Positions 21,921 to 31,021 of a stretch of 64,000 bases of DNA are shown piece after piece. Location of the stretch: assembly GCF_000003195.3 (NCBI RefSeq), contig NC_012873.2, positions 5,851,894 through 5,915,893 on the forward strand, written 5' to 3'. Made by a program: the position numbers and the translations under genes. Position 1 is the stretch's first letter. Every line of letters begins with the position of its first letter. Below the pieces are notes generated by a model that was not told where the DNA came from, searched no databases, and worked only from the letters and a program-made list of their open reading frames with translations. The DNA is from Sorghum bicolor (lineage: Eukaryota > Streptophyta > Magnoliopsida > Poales > Poaceae).

Positions 21921-22837
21921 AGTCGTGCCATTGTGGATGTCGTGACTAACTAGCTGAAGCACGCCAAATTGAATGGTGTGACCAAAAAGCGAGCCACGCG
22001 AACACCTCCGACTTGATTTGATCTCATTTGACATGTTAACATGGTACGTTAGCCATTAGTTAATGTATGTACATGTTTTGATCTCATTTGATTAAGATAC
22101 AAGTTCTTCATCAGTTATAAGAAAATTTATTGGATAATATATAGGTACATCTTGGTCTCCAAGCTTCACTCTGTCGCTTGCTTGCCCTTCAAGTCTGTAA
22201 TGCACCTTGCTTGAGTTGGGCTTCACATTCGGATGCTTTGGCCCACCCCACCTATTGTGGGCTCTTCTTCAGGTGATACCCAGTCCATATAACTAACACC
22301 TAGCGGGAAGGAGTATAGTCGAGGCCTCGAGGGAGGAGAGATGGTTCGAGATGGATCTCACCAAAGAGGGAGCTCAGGCAGGGATGAAACTAGTGAGGGA
22401 GGCAACCCGGCGAGAATGGGAGCCAGCGAGGAGGATCGCTAGTGAGGACGTGAACCCAGAGGTACCTCATCCCCAGGCGCAATGACAATGAAGCAGCATT
22501 ACCAAAAGCACCCAAATGCATCGATGGTGAGAAGGGAGTGGATGAAGCATATAGGAATGAGAGAGGAGCACTGGGGGCTAAGGTGACACACTATATATTT
22601 TCATGCAAGGTTTGATGTGAAAAACTTCTATTGGGCTTCTTTTAGCCTACTTTCTTGAGGCCTTACAGATATTGATGACAGGGAGCTAGCACGGACGGGC
22701 TGCGGCAGCACGTCGTTTGGCATTGTAGCAGACAAGCGCCTGTAGAAGGTGAGGTGTTTAACACAGTCACCTATGGCCTAGCCTCGACGACATGCAACAA
22801 GAGTCGGTGAGGAGCCGAACAGATAGAGAATCATTGG
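21921..22837. other. Spacer, possible solo-LTR piece
   Basis: No gene. The minus-strand text from about 22299 (TGTTAGTTATATGGACTGGG) starts like a Copia LTR, but no matching end was found. 22310-22560 is purine-rich (GAGGGAGGAGAGATGG). Confidence 0.4.
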
Positions 22838-23231
22838 AATTGACTCAGGTGTGTTCATGAGTGAAAGTTTTGATAGTCTGAGACCCGGATGACATTGAAA
22901 AGTAGATACGAGGACCATACTGAGACTAGATAAACTATAGTGAGACCTGAACATACATTATTTAGGTATTTGGAAGTTTTTCAAGTTTGAGGACCAGAAT
23001 AACATAGCTGTATAAGTTTAGGGATTCGTAGTGTGTTTTACTCTTATGTTTAACTAGCTAGCAAAGATCACGTATCCTTTTTTGGAAAAAAACTATATAT
23101 GTATTACATAAGAGAAAGGACATTATCTGAAAAAACGTAAGAGTCAAGAAAGGGATAATTTGTATTTAAGAAACGCCAGGCTAGGATCATTGCGTCATGG
23201 CTGGATCGGAGCGCTAGCAACATCAACAATA

Positions 23232-23454
23232 TCAGCATGTATAGCAGCAGCATTTGAACCAGAAACATCTGCCGTGCACGTTCTCGGAGCTTTCTCCTTC
23301 GCATGCATTGTTGCAATCGACACTGTTGTCTTCGCTCCAGCACAATCCATGATAACTGCTGCTCAGATGCCCGCACTTACTACACGCGTATGCAGGCATT
23401 GAACATACTAGCACATGCAAGAACGTGGTTAATTAGCCGAAAGATTAATCAAAA

Positions 23455-23497
<43 letters not shown>

Positions 23498-23651
23498 GCT
23501 GCATATATCAGCCAATTCAATGCCAAAACTTAAGCTATTAGAAGAGACACTTATATTTTCAACAGTTCACATATATGTGAATATACATACCAGCAGCCAC
23601 GATGACAATTAGGAGCACGGCTGTAGAAAGATTCTTTCCTAAATGCGTCAT
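23232..23651 (-). CDS. Defensin-like (DEFL) secreted cysteine-rich peptide, two exons
   Basis: Exon 1 (23651-23591) encodes a signal peptide, MTHLGKNLSTAVLLIVIVAA. A GT-AG intron (donor GTATGT, acceptor TGCTAG) leads to exon 2 (23407-23232), which encodes the mature part; the joined frame is 78 residues. The mature peptide has 11 Cys in about 57 residues. It contains the SSYHGLCW block, a VDCNNACEGESS block and GRCFWFKCCCYTC at the C-terminus. This is the C...YxGxCW...C-x3-C...GxC...CxC layout of plant defensin-like proteins, whose signal peptide and Cys domain are typically split by an intron as here. Such peptides fold through disulfides and act outside the cell in defence or cell-cell signalling; which of these applies is unknown. 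The extra adjacent cysteines are unusual. A TATA-like run lies at 23732-23745. A decayed sister copy is at 27.1-27.8 kb. Confidence 0.8.
23457..23494. repeat. (TA)n microsatellite in the DEFL intron
   Basis: A pure AT dinucleotide run inside the intron. The sister copy has one at the corresponding place (27322-27354). Confidence 0.95.
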
Positions 23652-23731
23652 TGGTTGTTCTCTTTATAAAAGTTAGTACGTTGAAGAAAAGAATGAGCGA
23701 GCAGGTTGGTGGAGGATCGAATGAGAAGTCC

Positions 23732-23745
23732 AACTATATATATAT
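23732..23745 (-). promoter_or_regulatory. Candidate TATA box of the DEFL gene
   Basis: Minus-strand CATATATATATAGTTGG lies about 85-95 bp upstream of the start codon, normal spacing for a plant TATA box. A second TATAAAG (about 23665) is too close to the ATG. Confidence 0.5.
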
Positions 23746-24265
23746 GAATCACATGCCTAGTGTTTTCCAACCGAAGCATGAACATACGACGATCCTATCC
23801 CCTAGTGTTTCCCAACAGAAGCTGTAGTGTGTTCCACCGTCGAAGGATGAACATACAATCCTGTCCCCTCGTATTTTTCAACAGAAACTGGCCGGCCGGT
23901 CACAAAGCTGGCCCGCCACCAATGGGCGCCAAAAGTTGCTGATGTACTATGTTACCTCATCTAGGACTTGTTTCGTACAGGTCCGCTTCGAACTAATATA
24001 ATACGAAGAAAATATCTCTAAATAGGATTCTGTCTTTGTTTTTGCCTGTAATCTCCTCGATTATGCAGTACTCGGATTCTGTTTTTAATGCATTTTCAGT
24101 AGAGGCCCCTTGGTCTCTCCTGTTTCGCTCAAAAAAAAAGTAAGAGTATGCAATGAAAGAAGTCAAGAACAGACCCGTAAACCCCAGCAGACAGCACCAT
24201 TTTTTTCCGTGTGATTGAGAGATTCGACTAATTCTGAAGTAGTACAATACAATCTCTGTCGAAGA

Positions 24266-24440
24266 ATGGCATCGACGACTTCACGCGTGGCATCTGCTCC
24301 ACTTCCGCCGGCACCGACATCGACAACACCACCGCCTGAGTCTTGGTAAGTGCTCCATAATCCGCCGTGTACGTCCTCAGCCGATTGTTGCCGTTATTTG
24401 TCTATCCATCAGCTGTGCGCGTAAGGGAATGTAGGTTGCC
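24266..24440 (+). pseudogene. Short decayed copy of GDSL exon 1 end plus intron start
   Basis: It reads NGIDDFTRGICSTSAGTDID followed by NTTA, a stop codon and VLV, matching YGIDDFARGVCFASAGTGID NATAGVL of the intact exon. It is followed by a GTAAGT-like donor and the intron text CATCAGCTGTGCGCGTAAG. It abuts segmental duplication copy A exactly. Confidence 0.78.
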
Positions 24441-25348
24441 TCCAAGTACCTCAAATCTGATGTAGAGACGGATAGAAAGACAGATTGTATAACCCACAGG
24501 CAGGGATCGTCTGCAAACTATTTAGTACTTTGCATGTAGCCAAGATCATTCATGAATATCACTTTGTATACTATTGCTTTGCTATTTGATAGATAATGGA
24601 TCACAACTATGTTGAATTCACAATAACAACATTGACATAGCAACAATCAGCATTTCTAGATCTGAACTGAAACATGGAAGCATGCATTTCAGACTAGTCA
24701 CAGCTTGCACACTAACATTCAGTTTTCAGCTTTGATAGCAAGAGAAGCTAACCAATAATTAGAAAACAGATAGTCACTAGCTAGTCAGGTTTATGCATGG
24801 ATCATTGTTGTTTATGCATGAATCTTAAAACTCTGCAAAGCCTCATATTCAGCTGGTCTTGACATACAACAAGACAACGCATATTTCAGTTGCAGAGTTC
24901 CATACAAGAGTAAGGCCACGACACTGATTATGAATGCAGAAACAGAAAAAGAATTGCAGTTCTCGTCTGAATCTACCTATGTCATCCTGAAGGGGAAGAC
25001 TATGACCTATCAGCTAGAAAGCTTAATAGACAGCAATTCTTTTTAAATAAATATCTGAGGATTAGGAATTGTTATCAAGCTTTTGTCGATGCTTGTACCT
25101 ATCAGCTAGAAAGCTTTTGTACAGAAAATACACCTGAGGATTTCTAGCTGGTCAGCCTTAAACATGGAAGCTTTCTAGCTGAGATTTTCTGAACTGAAAC
25201 ATGGAAGCTTTCTAGCTGGTCAGCCTTAAAGGTAACAATGAAATTATCATTCGGTACAAGCATTTGTTGCAGAGCAACGGCGATGGATGATGTCGATGCG
25301 GCGAAGAAAGGGGCGGGAAAATGGCCGCCGCCAAAGCTGGGTCCCTGC
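24441..25348. other. Spacer with small local direct repeats
   Basis: No gene. CATGGAAGCTTTCTAGCTG recurs at about 25164 and 25200, and the related CAGCTAGAAAGCTT at about 25012 and 25103 in the opposite sense. Confidence 0.5.
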
Positions 25349-25534
25349 TTAACCATGGGTGTAGCCCACCGCATCCGCCCCCAAAGCTGAGCCGCTTCCG
25401 TGACCAAGGGAGCGAGCCGCCGCCGTCGAACTGCTACGACGACGAAGAGTCTCGGCCATCGCTGCCGCCGAGGTGCTCTTGCTCTTCCAAGATCCGGTGC
25501 CTTCCTTGCTCTTCCTAGCTGAGGAGCTTGACAT
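25349..25534 (-). CDS. Doubtful small hypothetical ORF (Ser/Lys-rich)
   Basis: A 61-codon frame starts MSSSSARKSKEGTGSWKSKS and ends GADAVGYTHG. The only support is a TATA-like CTATATATCT at 25606-25615, about 75 bp upstream, and GC-rich codon composition. No domain is recognised. It may be a first exon, a captured fragment or chance. Confidence 0.25.
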   Translation of the reverse strand: MSSSSARKSKEGTGSWKSKSTSAAAMAETLRRRSSSTAAARSLGHGSGSALGADAVGYTHG

Positions 25535-25825
25535 CTCAGGCGTTGAAGGGAGTGGAAACCGGCACGGTGGCGAGGAAGAAAGAGGCATCGGGGAAATAGG
25601 AAGAGGGAGATATATAGATTTTGGCGCGACAGCAATAACCCACCACACGCACAGGATCCACGCATTGTTCGACTCGGGGAGGATTGTCGTAAAATGCTGC
25701 TGGATTCTTCATCCCCTGCCTCGGAGCACGGGCCTTCCCCGTCGTGTCTCTAGGCTTCGATGAGGTCTTTTTTTTTTTGCAAAAGATGCAACGTAGAGAC
25801 AGGGTTTAGGGACACGCTGAGTCTT

Positions 25826-26345
25826 CACACTTCGTCATCGCCATGCACGCGTCTCTGTGAACATAATTGTGCACGCCTCATTCGCGTCCGAAATCAGACA
25901 AGTGTGTGGCTCGTACAAAAACTTGAGTTTTATCCTGCATACACTTAGGCCTTGATTAGTTCCAAAAAAAATTGCGAAAATTTTTAGATTCTCCGTCACA
26001 TCGAATCTTGCGGCACATGCATGAAGCATTAAATATATATAAAAATAATAACTAATTAGATAGTTTGCTTGTTATTTGGGAGACGAATCTTTTGAGTCTA
26101 GTTAGTCTATGATTAGACAATATTTATCAAATATAAACGAAAACACTACAGTGTCCATTTTGTAAAAAAAAGAACTAAACAAGGCCTTAAGGTCACGGAG
26201 TGTAAATTTGCAAAAGAGAACAAAAGGTGGCGTATCACACACTTTCATACATCGAGAATTGTTTGTCTTATGCATTTTTGAAGTAATAGTTAGATGGCTA
26301 ATAGTATATAATTAATATTAGCCAACTAATTAATAGTTTGGTATT
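25826..26345 (+). repeat. Chimeric repeat intron segment (copy VI), interrupted by a MITE
   Basis: It repeats the GDSL intron start and the A/T-rich block ending in GGTATTGTTTGG, as at 1-345. A 239-bp MITE (25948-26186) splits it. Confidence 0.78.
25948..26186. mobile_element. GGCCTTGTTTAGTT-family MITE with proven TTA target duplication
   Basis: GGCCTTGATTAGTTCC to GAACTAAACAAGGCC, flanked by TTA on both sides. The same repeat at 15.6 kb lacks it and shows a single TTA, so the insertion and its 3-bp duplication are demonstrated within the window. Confidence 0.92.
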
Positions 26346-26650
26346 GTTTGGACTCACCAAATGAATGGTGGATGCATTGACGAGAGGGTCTTGACCACCA
26401 CGGTCCGGCCATGGTAGTTGATACCTGTCGTGTTCCCACTTTGGGCGTTGCCACTGGAGATGCCGAGGTGGTGCAAGTAGGAGGCAACGAAGTAGCGCGC
26501 GTAGTCGACGTTCTAGAAGCCAATGAGGTCCATGTTGAGGAGGCCTCAGAGGAGATCATCGCAGACAAGGACAATATTGAAGCTCTCGGGGGAGGGGAAC
26601 AACGAGTGGAGGAAGGACCCGATGTCGGCGCGTGCCCCACTTGCGACTAA
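26345..26650 (-). pseudogene. Decayed TPS fragment (copy III)
   Basis: Across frames the minus strand reads LHPLFPSPESFNIVLVCDDLL, GLLNMDLIGF, NVDYARYFVA and GINYHGRTVVVKTLSS. These match the TPS stretch LHSPFPSSEI... LLNADLIGF ... DYARHF ... IEYYGRTVxVK. Several frame changes and stops are present. It overlaps the same TPS region as copy I and extends past the part preserved in copy II. Confidence 0.72.
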
Positions 26651-27090
26651 GGAAGGTGGGTAGCCTCAACAAAATACAAGGAACGAGGGAGAGATGAACA
26701 TACATAGGATCATTGGAATTGACCCGAGTTTGTTTAGGAGTGAGCGTTTTGATAGTATGAAAGCCCAAATGATATTCAAAATTAAAATAGATTCAAGGAC
26801 TATATATATTGAGATCCGATAAAACTATAACATACGTTGTTTATGTATCTGGACAAAAGTTTTGCAAGTTTGGAGACTAGAATAACATAGCGATACAAGT
26901 TTAGAGACCTATAGTACATTTTACTCTATATTCAACTAGCAGAGGTCACCCATCCTTTTTTTGAAAAAAAATAAACTATATATTCGCATTATTACATAAG
27001 AGACATGAAGGAATAATTTCAATTTTAGAAATGTGAGGCTAGGATCATTGCATCATGGCTGGATCGGAGCAGCTCGCAATAGCAACAATA

Positions 27091-27319
27091 TCAGTGCCCT
27101 GTGTAACAGTAGCATTTAAACCAGAAACATTCGCCGTGGATGTTATTGGAGCTTTCTTCTAGGCATAGATCATCGCAATCAACATTGTTGTCAAGGGTCC
27201 AGCACAATCCATGATAACTACCGCTCAAGTGCCCGCCACTCCACGTATATGCAGGCGTTGAACATACTAACACGTGCAAGAACAATAGAACATGGTTAAT
27301 TAGCCGAAAGATTAATCAA

Positions 27320-27358
<39 letters not shown>

Positions 27359-27778
27359 TGCTATTCTACATCCTAGGTGTAGAATACTATTCTACACCAA
27401 ACTGTTATACTGAGCAGAATTCAGTATCGTTCAGTATCCGCGTTTCAGTATTGTTCAGTATTTCGTGGTCCTGAGTGTAGTATTAGATGATACTGAACGC
27501 GTTTCAGTATTGCTCAGTATTTTTTCTATTCAGATTTGGCTTGCGGTATAGAATAATATTCTACACCTAGGGTGTATAATAGCGCTGCCGTGTGTGTATA
27601 TATATATAGAGAGAGAGACACACACACATCAGCCAATTCAATGTCAAAACTTAAGCTGCTAGAACAGACACTTATATTTTCAACAGTTCATACATGTGTA
27701 GTATATAGTACATACCAGCGGCCACGATGACAATTAGGAGCACGGCTGCAGAGAGATTCTTTCTTAAATGCGCGCCAT
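27091..27778 (-). pseudogene. Broken defensin-like gene (sister of the 23.2-kb gene)
   Basis: The exon 2 equivalent (27266-27091) is still open and of identical length (176 bases), encoding SGSYHGLCW, NNVDCDDLCLEESS and GECFWFKCYCYTGH. The exon 1 equivalent (27778-27716) has two extra bases just after the ATG, so the reading frame stops after four codons; the signal peptide is intact only in another frame. Several cysteines are gone (two near the N-terminus, one doublet member, and the last one replaced by GH). The intron has gained a MITE. It is most likely non-functional unless another start exists. Confidence 0.78.
27355..27592. mobile_element. MITE with GTGCTATTCTACA termini inside the broken DEFL intron
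   Basis: GTGCTATTCTACATCCTAGG at the left and CCTAGGGTGTATAATAGCGC at the right are imperfect inverted repeats. The interior carries repeated GTTCAGTATT motifs. It is inserted in or beside the (TA)n tract and is absent from copy A, so it post-dates the duplication. Confidence 0.75.
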
Positions 27779-27859
27779 TTGGTTGTTCTTTTTGTGGAAG
27801 TTGTATGTTTGTTGAAGAAAAGAATCAGCGAACATGTTGGAGGATCGAATGAGAAGTCC

Positions 27860-27902
<43 letters not shown>

Positions 27903-28465
27903 TCACTTGCCTAGCGTGTTCCACCGTGAAAGAATGAACATACGATCCTATCCCCTAGTGTTCTCCAAAAGCTCTAGTACCCCTAGTATTTTTCAACAGA
28001 AAAAACTGGCCGCCCACCAACGGGCATCACAGGGGACGCGGGCTGGCACAGTAGTATGAGCCGTGTTTGCTGATGCACTCCGTTACGTCATGTACAACTT
28101 AGATCTGGCACAGTCCAAAGAGTTCAGTAGTATAGCCGTGTTTGCTGATGCACTCCGTTACATCATCTCTACAACTTGTTTCAATATAGGTCTGCTTCGA
28201 ACTAATAATAATACCAAGAAAATACATCTGCGTATAGGCGTATGCAATGAAAGAAGTCAAGATCAGGCCCGTACCCAGCAAACTCTTTGTTTCCATGTGA
28301 TTGGGTGACTCGACTAATGCCTCGAGTTTATACATACATATATACATAAAGTATATATAAATGAAACAAAGAACGAACAAATTTGAAGTAGTATACAATC
28401 TCTGTCAGAGAACACGTATACTACGGCAGAGTGGTGGTAATTACCGTCGGTCGTCGGATCACTCG

Positions 28466-31021
28466 TCACTCTCTGACCCTTGGGAACAGGCACCTGTACA
28501 TCCTGGACACGAAGGACCTCTTGTCGGCCTTCGACTTCCCGTGACGCCGCGCGCGCGGCGCCGCCGCCGCTGCGTTGTCGTCGGGCGACAGCAGCTTCGG
28601 CGGTTGCACGGGCGGCGGCGCGGGGCCGGTCCTGGCCTCCTCTCGGTGGCGCTTCACCTTCTCGAACTGCACCGTGAAGCCCTGCGCCGCCATGGCCGCG
28701 TTGCGCTCGTCCCACACACCGAACCTCGGCACGGCCGACGGTTTCGGGCGCCGCGGCGGGGGCGGCTGGTGGTGGTGGCGCGGCGGCGACGGCGAGGCAG
28801 ACGCTGCCCTCGGCGCAGCACCGTGGTGGTGCTGATTGTTGTTGTGGTGGTGGTGGTGGTGGTGGTATTGGGCGCCATGGCCGTGGCCGCCGCCTTGCGG
28901 GAAGCTGGTGTCGCTGTTGCTGTTGCTGCTGTACCTGGGCTGGTACGGCCTGGGCGGCGAGAACTTGCTGCCGCGGCTGCTGGCCTCGGACGCCGCGTTG
29001 CTGCCGTTGCTCCCGGTCCGGCGGTGGTACCGGTGGTGCGGCTGCGGCACCGGCGCGTGGCCGTGGACGTGGCCGTGCGAGCTCGGCGGGCGTGACGGCA
29101 CGTTCCTGGCGCTGAGATTGTCGTAGTGCTCGTAGGGGTCGACGTCGTAGCCAGCAGCAGGAGGAGCAGGCGCGTGGCCATGGCCATGGCCGTGGCCGTG
29201 CGAGCTCGGCGGGCGGGAAGGCACGTTCCTGCTGCTGCTGAGGCTGTCGTAGTGGTCGTACGGGTCGAAGTCGTAGGCGGCACCGGCCGCCCTGGCACTG
29301 GCAGCACCGCCGTGCGAGCTTGGCGGGCGTGACGGCACCTTCCTGCTGAGGCTCTCGTAGTGCTCGTAGGGGTCGAAGTCGTAGCCTCCATTGCCAGCGC
29401 CGGAAGCGGAAGGTTTGGGAGCGGGCGCCGGCGGGGCCTTGTTGTCGCGCACCTTCTCGAAGAAGACGGTGTAGCCGATGTTCTCGGCGTCCCAGGAGCC
29501 GAACTTGGGCACCACGGCGTGCTGCCCGGCCTGCATTCAGTTCAGTCACGCACGAGTCTCAGTGAACAGTTGCTGCAAATTACGTACTCCGTAGAAGATT
29601 GGGCACTTTAAGTAAAACACAACTTTTCCATGCCAATGTCATCACAATTTTTTTTTATCTACGAATTTGAATTTTAACGAAAAAAGGAAAACACGAAGAA
29701 GTAAGTCTGGCTACGTGAAAATGGAAGTTGTACTAGTACGTGTTAGTTAACCAACTACTGGTACTAGCAGCATTTGCCTTTAAACACCAAGAGAACAGCA
29801 CATGACAGGACAGTGCATGGACAGCTCCCTGCAGCTTAACACCGACGACGAAAATAATACATGCGTGCGAGCAGTGGCACGTCACAACGAGACAGCTACA
29901 ACCTGTTCGCTTGAGGCTTATTTAGATCTAAAAAGTTTTTAGATTTTGACACCGTAGTACTTTTATTTTTATTTGATAAACATTATCTAATTATAGAGTA
30001 ATTAGGCTTAAAATATTTGTCTCGTGGTTTACATGCAAACTGATGTGACGGATAAGTTTTTGGTTTTTGGAGTGAACTAAACAACGCCCTATCAGTTAGC
30101 AAACAGTATCAGTCATACAAATCATGTACCCCTGCCCCCGCGCACTCTGAATCGTGCATCGCAAACAATCTAGAGTACTCGCTTAGCTGGAACTCAAAGC
30201 GTCCAAGCATAGGGTACGCACTCCACTCACTCGTGTCGATGCATGCAACCGATCGATCGTCGGTGACGGATCCATGGTGCCAAGTCGCCCTCCCGTTCCC
30301 ACCAACGGCAGTCCGAAGAAGCAAGGGAAGGGCGCGCGGCACATGGGTGTGAGTGTGATGGTGGCCCGTGACGACCGTGAGGATCGGACTACGCGAGCGC
30401 GAGTCGTCCACGGGATCACACGCCATGTGCCGGCGCCGCCTGGGAAAGTCACATGTTCAGATAGCGAGGGATGATTGAATTTGGGATTGGATGCGTCATG
30501 CAGGGAACCACGAATCCTGGTGACTGAGCAAAGTCAGCAGTGAACCACTGACCACCATGAAACCAAAACTAACCTCGCATTGATGATGGATGCATGCATG
30601 TTGCCAGCAAATGCCGCCAATTCTAGAATTGTATGATGGCGCCGTCGCGGTTAGAGGGGAAGGTGGCAGTCATCATCAACAAACAACGTGGGGGCACATG
30701 GACATGGGCAGAGGGTTCCGGGCAGGAAAGGAGCAATGATACCAATGTGATCATCATGCAGCGTAGCACAGTAGTAGTACTAGTAATAAAAACACATTTA
30801 CGACACATATACGAATAATAATAACGAACCTGAAGCAGCAGGCATGCATGGAGTACTAGTACTAGTAGTAGTAATGAAAACTTAACACGCGCGCGTGACC
30901 ATGCTGCCCTGTCATGCCGATGCCGGATGCCGGAGCAGCCGTCGTCCCAGTGCATGCCAATTAATGCCACACAATTGAGGTGCGTAATCCATGGGGAAGG
31001 AATGTTACTTACAGCAGCCAT
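28466..31021 (-). CDS. RIN4-like protein with two NOI domains
   Basis: Exon 1 (31021-31013) encodes only MAA. A 1.48-kb intron (donor GTAAGT, acceptor AATGCAG) leads to exon 2 (29530-28466); the protein is 357 residues. The N-terminal NOI domain holds VPKFGSWD and GYTVFFEKVR (residues about 10-31). A second NOI domain near 269-301 holds VPRFGVWD and GFTVQFEKVK. Both match the VPxFGxW site cut by the bacterial protease AvrRpt2 in Arabidopsis RIN4. Between them are three copies of a DPYEHYxSLS...PSRPPSSHG unit and a His-rich tract. The C-terminus (RRHGKSKADK ... MYRCLFPRVRE) is basic with one Cys, where RIN4 is normally acylated for plasma-membrane anchoring. RIN4 proteins are immune hubs guarded by NLR receptors; the role here is inferred from the family. 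Starting at the in-frame ATG at 29536 would include intron sequence and is less likely. Confidence 0.88.
29914..30088. mobile_element. GGCCTTGTTTAGTT-family MITE, internally deleted, in RIN4 intron
   Basis: It begins GGCTTATTTAGATC and ends GTGAACTAAACAACGCC. The usual 240 bp is reduced to about 175 bp; the CATGCATGTGCCGCAAG block is missing. Confidence 0.75.

Larger units (their letters stand above)
22838..24262. repeat. Segmental duplication, copy A (holds the intact defensin-like gene)
   Basis: It aligns along its whole length with 26690-28414. Landmarks are GAATCATTGGAATTGACTC, GCTAGGATCATTGCGTCATG followed by GCTGGATCGGAG, the (TA)n, GTATGCAATGAAAGAAGTCA and the end ACAATCTCTGTC. Copy A lacks the MITE found in copy B. 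Confidence 0.85.
26690..28414. repeat. Segmental duplication, copy B (holds the broken defensin-like gene)
   Basis: Counterpart of 22838-24262, lengthened by a MITE, a longer (TA)n (27862-27899) and an internal direct repeat of about 83 bp at about 28040-28165 (GTGTTTGCTGATGCACTCCG twice). It ends about 50 bp from the stop codon of the RIN4-like gene. Confidence 0.85.

Noticed and set aside
28361..29611. Long open frames on both strands overlapping the RIN4-like exon
   Set aside because: These are shadows of the GC-rich, repeat-containing RIN4 exon; only the frame with the two NOI domains is meaningful.
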